A DNA stretch of 64,000 nucleotides, from assembly GCF_002891535.1 (NCBI RefSeq), contig NZ_PDZR01000013.1:40370-104369 (forward strand). Direction: 5' to 3'. Source of the DNA: Methylocella silvestris (lineage in GTDB: Bacteria > Pseudomonadota > Alphaproteobacteria > Rhizobiales > Beijerinckiaceae). This document shows, one piece after another, positions 18,377 through 27,174 of the stretch (its first letter is position 1; the number at the start of each line of letters is the position of its first letter). A program made the translations under genes and the position numbers. The notes under the pieces were generated by a model, which worked only from the letters and a program-made list of their open reading frames with translations, was not told the origin of the DNA and made no database searches.

Positions 18377-18700
18377 CGCCCGAATGACTCCCGCCATGTT
18401 TCTTGCGAAGAAATTAGCGATCCTAGTAGGAAACAGCAAGTGATATTTTAGGGGCTTTGGAAATTTATCATGCCGGGCGGATAGCGCCGCGCCGCGCGCT
18501 TCGGGCGTCTTGCCGGCCGCGACGGCGTCGCCGTTGGCCCGAAGGCGAGCATGGGCGCGGATTGCGATCGCCGCCGTCGCCGCCGTGATCCGAGCCCGAG
18601 CGCGCAGCCGCGTCTTATAGATCTGCAATCCTGTCGGGAGGTCCGTAATCCGTCGCAGCGGAATATTCGTGTTGAAAGCCTCAGATCCGGGCGCTTTTCG
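18377..18700 (-). other. Intergenic region upstream of mgsA, probable operon promoter region
   Basis: 324 bp with no convincing gene. The part nearest mgsA (about 18400-18460) is AT-richer than its surroundings and probably holds the operon promoter, but I see no strong -35/-10 pair or operator palindrome. In-frame extension of mgsA through here gives an arginine-rich sequence and was rejected as coding. Confidence 0.4.
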
Positions 18701-19612
18701 TCAAAGACGAGACTTTGGTCGGGGCGTTTTCGCAGAACCGTCCGGCTCTCCTTGCTGCGCCCTTGCCAGGACGTTTTGCGCTTGCCTGAGATGCGGCCGG
18801 TCGATCATTTCGCCACGCAGCGCGAGCGTTCCGGCCCCTGGCTGGTTTGCAAAAAGCGCGATGATTTCGGACGCTCTCCGGACCTCTTCATCGCTTGGGG
18901 CGAACGCCTGATTGATGATTGGAACCTGCGACGGATGGATCGCCATCATTCCCCTGAAACCGTCGCGCCGGCCCCGCGCGGCATAATTTGCAAGTCCGGC
19001 GAGGTCCCTGAAGTTTGGATAGACGGTTTCGATCGCCGCGACATTTGCCGCCGCCGCCGCGAAGAGGCAGAATGATCGCGCCATTTGATAGGGCATGGTC
19101 AGCTCGCCGGCGTCATCGCGCGGACTGCTGGCGCCGACGGCGCTTGAAAGATCTTCCGCCCCCCATGTCATGCCGGCCATGCGCGGCGGCGCTGGAGCAA
19201 AGCTGTTCATCAGAAAGATCGCCGCGGCGGTTTCCGTGACAATCGGCAAAACGCGAATATGGCCCGGATCGAGTCCACGCTCCTTTTCGACGGCCAGAAG
19301 TATGTCGCCGAGCCTCGCGAGATCTGCGCCGCCTTCACATTTGGGAAGGACAACCCCCGCCAGCGCGGGGCACGCGACGGCATGGACATCGGCAACACAG
19401 GATGATGAAAGCGGATTGACGCGCACCCACATCGACGCGGCGCGCCCGCTCGACGCCAGATAAGCCGCGGTCGCCCGGCGCGCCTCTTCCTTTCCGGAAT
19501 CGGCCACCGAATCCTCGAGGTCGATGATCAGCGCATCGGCGCCGGCGGACGCTGCTTTCTCGAGTTTCCTCGACGAATCGCCGGGCACAAAAAGCCATGA
19601 GCGCGGCGTCAT
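18701..19612 (-). CDS. CitE-like beta-hydroxyacyl-CoA lyase
   Basis: 303 residues from ATG 19612, which overlaps the maoC stop (ATGA). HpcH/HpaI-type TIM barrel of the CitE family: RSWLFVPGDSSRKLEKA at the N-terminus, DALIIDLEDSV with Mg-binding acids, VRVNP, and MTWGAEDLSSAVGA later. These enzymes make retro-aldol cleavages of acyl-CoA such as citramalyl-CoA, malyl-CoA or (R)-3-hydroxy-3-methylglutaryl-CoA. The adjacent MaoC hydratase and acyl-CoA carboxylase point to the HMG-CoA/citramalyl-CoA activity known from the Mycobacterium homologue Rv2498c. This is inference from order, not from active-site residues. Confidence 0.8.
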   Translation of the reverse strand: MTPRSWLFVPGDSSRKLEKAASAGADALIIDLEDSVADSGKEEARRATAAYLASSGRAASMWVRVNPLSSSCVADVHAVACPALAGVVLPKCEGGADLARLGDILLAVEKERGLDPGHIRVLPIVTETAAAIFLMNSFAPAPPRMAGMTWGAEDLSSAVGASSPRDDAGELTMPYQMARSFCLFAAAAANVAAIETVYPNFRDLAGLANYAARGRRDGFRGMMAIHPSQVPIINQAFAPSDEEVRRASEIIALFANQPGAGTLALRGEMIDRPHLRQAQNVLARAQQGEPDGSAKTPRPKSRL

Positions 19613-20061
19613 GACGGACGCCGTTTGAGCAGGGCGGTCCTCAGACACTCGCACACGCATTCGTCCCGCTGATTGAACATCTTGTGATGGAAAACAACGA
19701 TGCCCGCATCGGGCCTCGACTTGCTCTCGCGCAGTTCCGCCAGCAGCGTTTCGGCGCGAAGCGTATCGCCGATAAACACCGGCTTTGGCATTTTGACGCG
19801 ATCGTAACCGAGATTGGCGATCAGCGTGCCAAGCGTCGTCTCGGCGACGCTGACGCCGACGAGCAGGGCGAAGGTGAAGGTTCCGTTCACAAGAATTTGC
19901 CCGAACTCGCTGGCCCCCGCCGCCACTGCGTCGAGATGCAGTGGCTGCGGATTATGCGTCAACGCGCTGATGAGCAAATTGTCGGTCTCCGTGACCGTCC
20001 GCCGGAGCGGATGGACAAGGCGCTCCCCGAGCGCCCATTCTTCATAAAATCGTCCCGTCAT
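19609..20061 (-). CDS. MaoC-family acyl-CoA hydratase
   Basis: 150 residues, single hot-dog domain. The catalytic segment LTHNPQPLHLDA corresponds to the hydratase-2 motif in the form found in mesaconyl-CoA-type hydratases. It overlaps the carboxylase gene by 20 bp and the CitE gene by 4 bp. The position in the cluster fits hydration of 3-methylglutaconyl-CoA or a related unsaturated acyl-CoA. Confidence 0.8.
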   Translation of the reverse strand: MTGRFYEEWALGERLVHPLRRTVTETDNLLISALTHNPQPLHLDAVAAGASEFGQILVNGTFTFALLVGVSVAETTLGTLIANLGYDRVKMPKPVFIGDTLRAETLLAELRESKSRPDAGIVVFHHKMFNQRDECVCECLRTALLKRRPS

Positions 20062-21931
20062 TGTCCGTCCTGCGCAGCGCTATGAGGAGCATGCCTTCTT
20101 TGACCTGCTCCCCTTCCTCGATGCCGAGTTGGTCGACGACGCCGTCGAACGGGGCCTTCATCGCGTGCTCCATCTTCATGGCCTCCAGCGTGATCAGAAG
20201 CTGACCCTTCTTCACGCTCGCGCCGGAAGTCGTCGCAAGGGCGACGATCCGGCCGGGCATCGGCGCGATGATCGTGCCGTCGGCGTCGGACTCGGGCTCG
20301 CCGAATTGCGTCAGCTCGGTGTCGAACGTGAAGGCCTGTCCATCCTCGAAGACGATGATCTGGTCAGCAACGGCCAGGGTGGCGAGAGCGCTTTCCCGAT
20401 CGACCGGAACGACGATCTCCTTGCGGCCGAGCACCAGTCTTGCTTTCTTGACGTGGGCGCCATTGAGCCGGAAGCCTTCAATGCCGGAGAGGGGCCCCTT
20501 GACCGCCGCGCGGGTCTGGGCCAGGGACGCTGCGGCTCCCGCCAGCAGGACTTCGTCGCTCGGCAACGCGTTGGGCAGGAGAGCGTCAAGATGCTCCGCG
20601 ATAAATCCGGTATGCACCTTGCCATTGACGAAATCTGGATGCCTGAGCGCGCGCGTCAGGAAGCCGGCGTTGGTTTTGACTGGCCAGACCTCCACGCGCG
20701 CCGTTGCATCCGCCAGTCGCTCGGCCGCCAGTTTGCGCGTCGGCGCATGGACAATCAGCTTGGCGATCATCGGATCGTAGAGCGGCGTGACCTCGCCGCC
20801 TTCTTCCACCCCGGCGTCGACGCGAATCCTGGCCGGCGTGCGAAAGCGCTGCAAGGGTCCGATCGACGGCAGAAAGCCGGTCAGCGGATCTTCGGCATAG
20901 AGCCGCGCCTCGATGGAGTAGCCGCTCAGTGTGATCTGCTCCTGCCGCAGCGGGAGCGCCTCGCCCGACGCCACCCGGAGCTGCCACTCGACGAGATCTT
21001 GTCCCGTCACCATCTCCGTCACGGGATGCTCGACCTGCAGCCTTGTGTTCATCTCCATGAAATAGATCGCGTCGGCCCGCAGTCCCTTTGAGCTGTCGGC
21101 GATGAACTCCACCGTGCCGGCGCCGCGATAGCCGATGGCGCGCGCGGCGCGCACGGCCGCTTCATGGATGACGGCGCGCGCCTCGTCCGGCATATCGGGC
21201 GCCGGCGCCTCCTCGATCACTTTCTGATGGCGCCGCTGCAGCGAGCAGTCGCGCTCGAACAGATGCACGACATTGCCGAAGCAATCCGCGAACAGTTGCA
21301 CTTCGATGTGACGCGGACGCTGCACATAGGTCTCGAGCATGACGCGCTGGTCGCCGAACGCCACGCCGGCTTCGCGACGACATAACGCCAGCGCGTCGAG
21401 GAAATCCTCGATTCGCTCGACCTTGCGCATCCCCTTGCCGCCGCCGCCGGCCACGGCTTTGATCAGAACAGGAAAGCCGAGTTTTTCCGCTTCAGCGGCG
21501 AGGCGTTTTTCGCTCTGGTCCTCGCCAAGGTAGCCTGGCGTGACGGGGACGCCGGCCTCGAGCATGCGGGCCTTCGCGGCGTCCTTGAGGCCCATGGCGC
21601 GAATCGCCGCCGCCGGCGGTCCGACCCAGATGAGCCCGTTGTGCTCGACCGCTTCGGCGAACTCGGCATTCTCGGACAGGAACCCGTAGCCGGGATGAAT
21701 GGCTTGCGTCCCCGTGCGGATGGCTGCTTCGATGATCTTGTCGCCTGCGAGATAGCTGTCCCTTGCCGTCGCGCCGCCGAGGCAGACGGCCTGATCGGCC
21801 AGCCGCACATGCAGGGCGTCGCAATCGGCCTCGGAGAATACCGCCAGAGTTCTGACGCCGAGGCGCCGGGCGGTGCGAATGATGCGACAGGCGATCTCGC
21901 CCCTGTTCGCAATGAGTAACGAGCCAATCAT
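20042..21931 (-). CDS. Acyl-CoA carboxylase alpha subunit (biotin carboxylase plus BCCP)
   Basis: 629 residues. Biotin carboxylase domain at 1 to about 445: IANRGEIACRIIRTARRLG, PGYGFLSENAEFAEA, the ATP-grasp loop KAVAGGGGKGMRKV, and EMNTRLQVEHPVTEM. A linker is followed by a C-terminal biotinyl domain with EAMKMEH, Lys586 being the likely biotin site. The length and layout fit methylcrotonyl-CoA or related (LiuD/AccA1) subunits. It pairs with the carboxyltransferase encoded 6 bp upstream. Exact substrate cannot be read; 3-methylcrotonyl-CoA is the best guess from the neighbours. Confidence 0.9.
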   Translation of the reverse strand: MIGSLLIANRGEIACRIIRTARRLGVRTLAVFSEADCDALHVRLADQAVCLGGATARDSYLAGDKIIEAAIRTGTQAIHPGYGFLSENAEFAEAVEHNGLIWVGPPAAAIRAMGLKDAAKARMLEAGVPVTPGYLGEDQSEKRLAAEAEKLGFPVLIKAVAGGGGKGMRKVERIEDFLDALALCRREAGVAFGDQRVMLETYVQRPRHIEVQLFADCFGNVVHLFERDCSLQRRHQKVIEEAPAPDMPDEARAVIHEAAVRAARAIGYRGAGTVEFIADSSKGLRADAIYFMEMNTRLQVEHPVTEMVTGQDLVEWQLRVASGEALPLRQEQITLSGYSIEARLYAEDPLTGFLPSIGPLQRFRTPARIRVDAGVEEGGEVTPLYDPMIAKLIVHAPTRKLAAERLADATARVEVWPVKTNAGFLTRALRHPDFVNGKVHTGFIAEHLDALLPNALPSDEVLLAGAAASLAQTRAAVKGPLSGIEGFRLNGAHVKKARLVLGRKEIVVPVDRESALATLAVADQIIVFEDGQAFTFDTELTQFGEPESDADGTIIAPMPGRIVALATTSGASVKKGQLLITLEAMKMEHAMKAPFDGVVDQLGIEEGEQVKEGMLLIALRRTDNDGTIL

Positions 21932-21937
21932 GGGCGA

Positions 21938-23560
21938 TTACATCCGGAAGAGGCCGAAGCGCGGAGTTTCGGGAATCGGGGCGTTCAGCGCGGCCGACAC
22001 GGCCAGTCCAAGAACATCGCGGGTTTGCAGCGGATCGATGATTCCGTCGTCCCACAGCCTCGCCGTGGCGAAATAGGGATTGCCCTCATCTTCGTAGCGC
22101 TGCCGGATTTGCGCCTTGAAAGATGTTTCATCATCCGTTTCCGCGGTCTTGCCGGCCGCTTCAAGCGCCTCGCGGCGGACGGTAGACAGGACGCTCGCGG
22201 CCTGTTCGCCTCCCATGACGCTGATTCGTGAATTCGGCCAGGTGAACAGCATGCGCGGCGCATAGGCGCGCCCGCACATTCCGTAATTCCCCGCCCCGAA
22301 AGAACCGCCGATGAGGACAGTGAATTTCGGCACGCTCGCGGTCGCAACGGCTGTGACGAGCTTTGCGCCGTCCTTGGCGATTCCGCGGGCCTCATAGCCG
22401 CCGCCGACAATGAAGCCCGAGATGTTCTGTAAAAAGATCAGGGGAATGCCCCGCTGGCATGCGAGCTCGATGAAGTGAGCGCCCTTGAGGGCGCTTTCCG
22501 AAAAGAGCACGCCGTTGTTCGCGAGAACCGCAACCGGAAAACCCCAGATATGCGCAAAGCCGCACACCAGCGTCGCGCCATACAAGGGTTTGAATTCGTG
22601 CAGGCTCGAACCATCTACCAAACGTGCGATGATCTCGCGCACGTCGTAGGGCGCCCTGACGTCCTCGGGAATGATTCCATAAATATCATTCGGATCATGC
22701 GCCGGCGGGCGCGGATCGAGGATCTCGAGACGAGGCGCCTTCTGTGGTCTCAAGGTGCCGACGATCGAGCGAACGATCTCGAGCGCATGCACATCATCGT
22801 TCGCGACATGATCGACGACGCCGGACCGGCGGCCATGCGTCATGGCGCCGCCGAGTTCGGTCGCGGTAATGACTTCGCCTGTCGCCGCCTTGACGAGCGG
22901 CGGCCCGGCCAGAAAGATTGTTCCCTGACTTTCCTTACCCAGCCCCTGGACGATGATGGTTTCGTCGCTCATCGCCGGGACGTAGGCTCCGCCCGCCGTG
23001 CAACTGCCCATCACGCAAGCGATCTGCGCGATGCCCTGCGCGCTCATGTTCGCTTGATTGAAGAAAATGCGTCCGAAGTGTTCGCGGTCGGGAAAGACCT
23101 CGGCCTGATACGGCAGGTTTGCTCCCCCTGAATCGACAAGGTAGACGCAGGGCAATTCGTTTTGCAGGGCGATCTCCTGCGCGCGCAGATGCTTCTTGAC
23201 GGTGAGCGGAAAATACGCGCCGCCTTTGACGGTCGCATCATTGGCGACGATCATGACTTCGCGGCCGCGCACGCGCCCGATTCCGGCCACCACTCCGGCT
23301 CCGGGAGCCTCATTGCTGTAGAGGCCGTGGGCGGCCAGCTGGCCGATTTCCAGAAACGGCGCTCCGACGTCGAGCAAGCGATCGATCCGATCGCGCGCCA
23401 GCAGCTTGCCGCGCGCGACATGGCGCTGTCTGGCCGATTGCGGGCCGCCGAGCGCCGCCTTGGCGACCGTCGAACGCAGCAGCTCGCCAAGCTGGGTGTT
23501 GCGGTCGCGATTCCGCCGGAATAGTTCCGACTTCGTATCGAGGGACGAATTGAGCCGCAT
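21938..23560 (-). CDS. Acyl-CoA carboxylase beta subunit (carboxyltransferase)
   Basis: 540 residues from ATG 23560; the longer reading starting at 23671 would run through the operator. Carboxyltransferase crotonase fold in two halves: [41 protein letters not shown] in the first, and [38 protein letters not shown] in the second. The segment [13 protein letters not shown] and the length match methylcrotonyl-CoA carboxylase beta (LiuB/AccD1) more than propionyl-CoA carboxylase. It is the first enzyme gene after the TetR gene. Confidence 0.9.
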   Translation of the reverse strand: MRLNSSLDTKSELFRRNRDRNTQLGELLRSTVAKAALGGPQSARQRHVARGKLLARDRIDRLLDVGAPFLEIGQLAAHGLYSNEAPGAGVVAGIGRVRGREVMIVANDATVKGGAYFPLTVKKHLRAQEIALQNELPCVYLVDSGGANLPYQAEVFPDREHFGRIFFNQANMSAQGIAQIACVMGSCTAGGAYVPAMSDETIIVQGLGKESQGTIFLAGPPLVKAATGEVITATELGGAMTHGRRSGVVDHVANDDVHALEIVRSIVGTLRPQKAPRLEILDPRPPAHDPNDIYGIIPEDVRAPYDVREIIARLVDGSSLHEFKPLYGATLVCGFAHIWGFPVAVLANNGVLFSESALKGAHFIELACQRGIPLIFLQNISGFIVGGGYEARGIAKDGAKLVTAVATASVPKFTVLIGGSFGAGNYGMCGRAYAPRMLFTWPNSRISVMGGEQAASVLSTVRREALEAAGKTAETDDETSFKAQIRQRYEDEGNPYFATARLWDDGIIDPLQTRDVLGLAVSAALNAPIPETPRFGLFRM

Positions 23561-23622
23561 TGACGCTCCCTGGAGCTTGGCGAAGCGATAACGACGCCTC
23601 TCGCCCGTGACCAACCAACTAA

Positions 23623-23640
23623 CTAACGAACGACCGTTAG
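23623..23640. promoter_or_regulatory. Inverted repeat, likely TetR operator
   Basis: CTAACG (23623-23628) and CGTTAG (23635-23640) are perfect inverted arms with a six-base spacer, between the TetR gene and the carboxylase beta start at 23560. The left flank carries tandem AACT/AACG units. The position suits autoregulated control of the carboxylase operon by the TetR protein. Confidence 0.55.
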
Positions 23641-23677
23641 CTAAATAGGGCAAAAGCGGGCGGCCTGGCAAGCGCTT

Positions 23678-24271
23678 TCAGCGGGCGCCGACCGACCTCA
23701 AGACGAGATCTTGATGCAACGCGACGAGATCATCGACCGGAAGACGGCCATCGGGGCGCCACCAGGCGGCTATTCCAGTCAGCATCGCTATGATGGCGAA
23801 GGTGGTCACGCGAATATCCTTGATGCGGAAGACGCGGCTGCGCACGCCGCGTCTCAAGATGCCCTCGAGTATCTTCTCGTAGTCGTCTCTCATCGCGACG
23901 ATTTCGACCCTCTGCGCAGCTTCAAGGCTTCTCAGTTCCTGATTGATGATTCTGAGGTCTTCATTCCGCGTCATGTGGAAACGGACATGGAACGCCACGA
24001 ACAGCCGAAGCTGCTCCGCAGCCTCGCCCTTCGGCGGCACTTCTGCGGCGGCTTTGTCGAGGAGGTCCCGCATGTAGTTGAGCATGATGCCGTGGAGGAG
24101 AGCATGCTTGTTAAGAATGTGATTATACAAGGACGACGCCTGTATTCCAACGTCCGCTGCCAATTGTCGCAAGCTCATCGCCTCGAACCCGTGCGTTGCG
24201 ATCAAGCGAGTGCCTGACGTATAGATGGCGTTTGCGGTATCGGCGCCGATCGAGCCTTTTTTGCGGGGCAT
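23678..24271 (-). CDS. TetR-family transcriptional regulator
   Basis: 197 residues from ATG 24271. N-terminal HTH of the TetR type: AIYTSGTRLIATHGFEAMSL, then LRQLAADVGIQASSLYNHILNKHALL. The C-terminal ligand-binding part is helical without known motifs. It is encoded upstream of, and in the same direction as, the acyl-CoA carboxylase genes, with an inverted repeat between them. It probably responds to an acyl-CoA of the pathway. Confidence 0.85.
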   Translation of the reverse strand: MPRKKGSIGADTANAIYTSGTRLIATHGFEAMSLRQLAADVGIQASSLYNHILNKHALLHGIMLNYMRDLLDKAAAEVPPKGEAAEQLRLFVAFHVRFHMTRNEDLRIINQELRSLEAAQRVEIVAMRDDYEKILEGILRRGVRSRVFRIKDIRVTTFAIIAMLTGIAAWWRPDGRLPVDDLVALHQDLVLRSVGAR

Positions 24272-24470
24272 CAAGAAGGTCTTTGCTGTTTATTTTTGAT
24301 GTGATTCAAAAAATAGTATTTCATTTTCCGGAGACTGTCGATCGCCGGCAGTTTTGCGCGAGAACGGATCACATTTAATCGGCTTTTCTCAATAGTGTAT
24401 TTCTTTTTATTAGAAAGGCGTTCTCGGCAAACTCTCTCCCGGTCATCAAATCGTCGCTTATCAAAAAGGT

Positions 24471-24756
24471 GTGGGCTATGTTGGCTGCGGCGTCGTCACA
24501 GGACAGCCATGGCGACTCGCGATTTCGAGACAACGTCCGGATCGCTTCTGGATCAGGCTGCTTGCGCAGCGGGGCTTTGGACAAGACCAGAACGATCCTT
24601 TGCTTGCCGAACATGTGGTCGGCGCGGAGTGGCGCAAAGGAGCGCTGCTTTCGGAACCGACGCGAATGGAAGGCATGGTTCGCCAATCAGAACGTTGTCT
24701 GCAAATTGCGCGTTCCCAACGCCTTGGAGCTTTTAAAGGTTCAGTTTGGCGGATGA
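24471..24756 (+). pseudogene. Frameshifted fragment of an uncharacterised endonuclease-like protein
   Basis: This is the only coding trace in the 848-bp stretch 24272-25119. One frame reads GYVGCGVVTGQ, then LLAEHVVGAEW; the next frame continues WFANQNVVCKLRVP with ALELLKVQFG. This order (GxGxVxG, VEW, FxNQNxVCKLR) is one I associate with C-termini of uncharacterised nuclease-associated proteins, but the family name is not certain. The frame change lies near 24660-24680 and there is no proper start. The rest of the stretch is AT-richer, with a probable promoter for the TetR gene at 24280-24400 and nothing else recognisable. Confidence 0.4.
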
Positions 24757-25119
24757 AGGCGCGCCGAGGGGCCCTTGATTGTCCCAAGGTTGGGGAAGCA
24801 ACGAAACAGTGCGTCCTCCATGGTGACGCCACCGCCATGACGCCGGCTTTATCGAGTTGGGAGCGCCCAGGGAAGAAAGTCGACCAAAACGGAGCCCTGA
24901 CTTGTTGATCTTAGTGGCGCGCCCGACAGGATGAAGCTGGGCGCTCGCATGTGATTGTCTGCGTCATATTAATTGTTTGTCGTCGATTGCGGCGTCGGCT
25001 AAAACCAAGATTGAATTCAACCACGCGACCGCGTTGGCTGATGAGCTGTCGCGGCGCAAGCCCTTCTATGAAGCAGATTTCGGCTGGCTCCACGGGATAA
25101 CTCGCTTCTCCAATAGTAA

Positions 25120-25971
25120 CTAAGCGCGCTTGTTCATTTGCTTGACAAGCACGCGAATGCGATCTTTGACCTGATCATCCAGGGGATTGTAGACCAGCAG
25201 TCCGAGATCGGGCCGTCCATCGACGGCGAAGGCGGAATACTCCATTGCAAATGTGCCGAGTTCCGGATGCTGCAAGTGTTTGACGCCATCGCTGGGAGCG
25301 TAAACGTCGTTTTCCTTCCAGAATTTTGCAAATTCTGGGCTCTTTAGACAAAGTTCGTCCACAAGCTCTGTCACTTCCGCGACGGCGCCAGCGCGAGCGG
25401 CGTCAACCCGAAACGCGCCGACTAAAAATCGCGCCATGCCTACCCAGTCGCTCTGCTTGGCGCGTAGGGCGGGATCGCCAAAAACGAGACGCAGGATGTT
25501 GCGCTGGTGCGCGGGTAGCTTGCCGTAGTCCGTCAGCACGATCGCAGCGGCGCGATTCCAAGCGACGACATCCCATGTCGCTGTTTTGATAAACGCTGGG
25601 CATGCATCGAAGCAGTCCAGCAAGCGCTGGAGCCGCGGCGTCACGCCCAGTGTGGGTTTGTAACGCATCTCCGGCGGTCGTCCCAAAGCAAGAATAAAAA
25701 GATGTTCGCGCTCGATCTCGGTCAACATGAGGCCGGTCGCGAGACGATTCAGCACATCTGCGGAAGGCGCGCCGCCACGTCCTTGCTCCAGCCACGTGTA
25801 CCAGGTCGAACTGATATTGGAGCGTTGCGCCACCTCTTCCCGCCGCAGGCCTGGAGTTCGCCTGCGCCCCGAGAATCCGAATGCGGCGGGATCGAGCCGG
25901 GCGCGGCGATCCTTCAAAAAGGCAGCGAGGGTGTTGTCGGTCTCTGCTGGCATGGCAAGCCTGTTAGTCAT
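25120..25971 (-). CDS. XRE-family regulator with MmyB-like ligand-binding domain
   Basis: 283 residues (277 if ATG 25953 is used). N-terminal HTH: TPGLRREEVAQRSNISSTWY then TWLEQGRG, the MmyB-type pattern. The C-terminal domain has the PAS-like fold markers WDVVAWNRAAAIVLTDY, NILRLVFGDPALR and HPELGTFAMEYSAFAVDGRP. Proteins of this kind usually control a divergent oxidoreductase gene; here a divergent NAD(P)-dependent epimerase-like gene starts 82 bp away. An inverted repeat overlaps the ATG at 25971, which suggests autoregulation or that the true start is 25953. Confidence 0.85.
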   Translation of the reverse strand: MTNRLAMPAETDNTLAAFLKDRRARLDPAAFGFSGRRRTPGLRREEVAQRSNISSTWYTWLEQGRGGAPSADVLNRLATGLMLTEIEREHLFILALGRPPEMRYKPTLGVTPRLQRLLDCFDACPAFIKTATWDVVAWNRAAAIVLTDYGKLPAHQRNILRLVFGDPALRAKQSDWVGMARFLVGAFRVDAARAGAVAEVTELVDELCLKSPEFAKFWKENDVYAPSDGVKHLQHPELGTFAMEYSAFAVDGRPDLGLLVYNPLDDQVKDRIRVLVKQMNKRA

Positions 25972-25990
25972 TATAATAGGATAATGTAAC
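25963..25990. promoter_or_regulatory. Inverted repeat between divergent XRE gene and epimerase-like gene
   Basis: CATTAT (25969-25974) and ATAATG (25981-25986) are perfect arms six bases apart; flanking GTTA (25963-25966) and TAAC (25987-25990) extend the symmetry imperfectly. The left arm includes the complement of the upstream start codon of the XRE gene. A regulator bound here could block both divergent transcripts. Confidence 0.5.
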
Positions 25991-26053
25991 TACTTTAACA
26001 TGATACCATATCGACCATACTGGAGGAAATGGAATTCAAAAAGGAGAATAAGG

Positions 26054-26941
26054 ATGCGTATCTTTCTGACGGGAGCCACAGGCTTCATCGGTTCTGCAGT
26101 CTTGGCGGAGCTCATCACGGCTGGCCACCAGGTGATCGGCATGACAAGGTCCGACGAAGGCGCCAAGTCGCTCGCCGCCGCCGGCGCCGAGGTTCACCGC
26201 GGTGCGCTGGAGGATTTGGATACTATCCGCAGCGGCGCGGCGAAAGCCGATGCCGTGATTCACACCGCGTTCGATCATGACTTCTCGAAATTCGTGGAGA
26301 ATTGCGAAAAGGACCGCCGCGTCATCGGTGCGCTTGGCTCCGTCCTGAAGGGTTCCGACCGGCCCCTGCTCGTTACCTCCGGCGCCGGCGTGGGCGGCGG
26401 TACGCACGGTCAACCGGCGACCGAGGATGTCTTTGACGCCGGCCATCCCACTCCGCGCATCGCCTCCGAACTGGCTGGGAACGAACTGCTGGATGCAGGC
26501 GTCAATGTTTCGGTCATGCGGCTGCCGCAGGTTCACAACACGTTCAAGCAAGGACTGATCTCGCCGCTCGTCGCGATCGCGCGGGAAAAAGGGGTGTCTG
26601 CCTATGTGGGTAAAGGGCGCAACCGTTGGCCTGCCGGTCATTTGAGCGATGTAGCGCGCCTTTACCTCCTAGCAATCGAGAAGAAGGAAGCTGGTGCGCG
26701 TTACCATGCCGTCGGCGAAGAAGGCGTCGAAGCGCGCGCGATTGCGGAAGCGCTCGCTCGCGGCCTGAAACTTCCCACAGTCAGCATTTCAGCGGAAAAA
26801 GCCGCCGAGCATTTCGGATGGTTGGGTATGTTCGTCGGCATGGACATGCCTGCCTCCAGCGCGCAAACGCAGGCGAAGCTCGGCTGGCGTCCGACCGGCC
26901 CAAAGCTGATCGCCGACCTTGACGCGATGCGCTATTCGTAG
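26054..26941 (+). CDS. NAD(P)-dependent epimerase/dehydratase-like (extended SDR) protein
   Basis: 295 residues from ATG 26054, with AAGGAG at 26041-26046. Rossmann motif TGATGFIGSAVL at residues 6-17, DAVIHTAF, and VMRLPQVHN. The catalytic YxxxK of epimerases is not evident, which places it in the atypical extended-SDR group (often annotated as SDR family oxidoreductase or nucleoside-diphosphate-sugar epimerase). Divergent from the MmyB-type regulator, which probably controls it. The substrate is unknown. Confidence 0.8.
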   Translation: MRIFLTGATGFIGSAVLAELITAGHQVIGMTRSDEGAKSLAAAGAEVHRGALEDLDTIRSGAAKADAVIHTAFDHDFSKFVENCEKDRRVIGALGSVLKGSDRPLLVTSGAGVGGGTHGQPATEDVFDAGHPTPRIASELAGNELLDAGVNVSVMRLPQVHNTFKQGLISPLVAIAREKGVSAYVGKGRNRWPAGHLSDVARLYLLAIEKKEAGARYHAVGEEGVEARAIAEALARGLKLPTVSISAEKAAEHFGWLGMFVGMDMPASSAQTQAKLGWRPTGPKLIADLDAMRYS

Positions 26942-27123
26942 CCACAGCGAAGGCTTTCCTTTGTTCGATCCCGCCGGAAGGCGAGAAGACATTCCTTCCT
27001 CCCTACCACCGCTCGATAGATCGGCAAAGCGAGCGGAAACGACGACGTTTCAATGGTGCAGACAAAGCTCGACCGCGTATGTCGCGACCCCCTTGCTCCC
27101 GTTTATCCGGCTCCAATCATGAT

Positions 27124-27163
27124 GTTGACTAGGAAACAAAAACGAGTTAGTTTCCTAGTCAAC
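27124..27163. promoter_or_regulatory. Perfect 14-bp inverted repeat, likely MarR operator and promoter
   Basis: GTTGACTAGGAAAC (27124-27137) and GTTTCCTAGTCAAC (27150-27163) are exact inverted arms separated by 12 bp, ending 11 bp before the marR-type start. TTGACT (27125-27130) can act as a -35 box, with TAGTTT 17 bp later as a weak -10. The operator therefore overlaps the promoter, as expected for a MarR autorepressor. Confidence 0.75.
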
Positions 27164-27174
27164 AATGGCGCCCC

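Noticed and set aside
24375..24908. Several overlapping frames in the 24.3-25.1 kb stretch
   Set aside because: Only the broken nuclease-like pattern is recognisable; the others are shadows of it.
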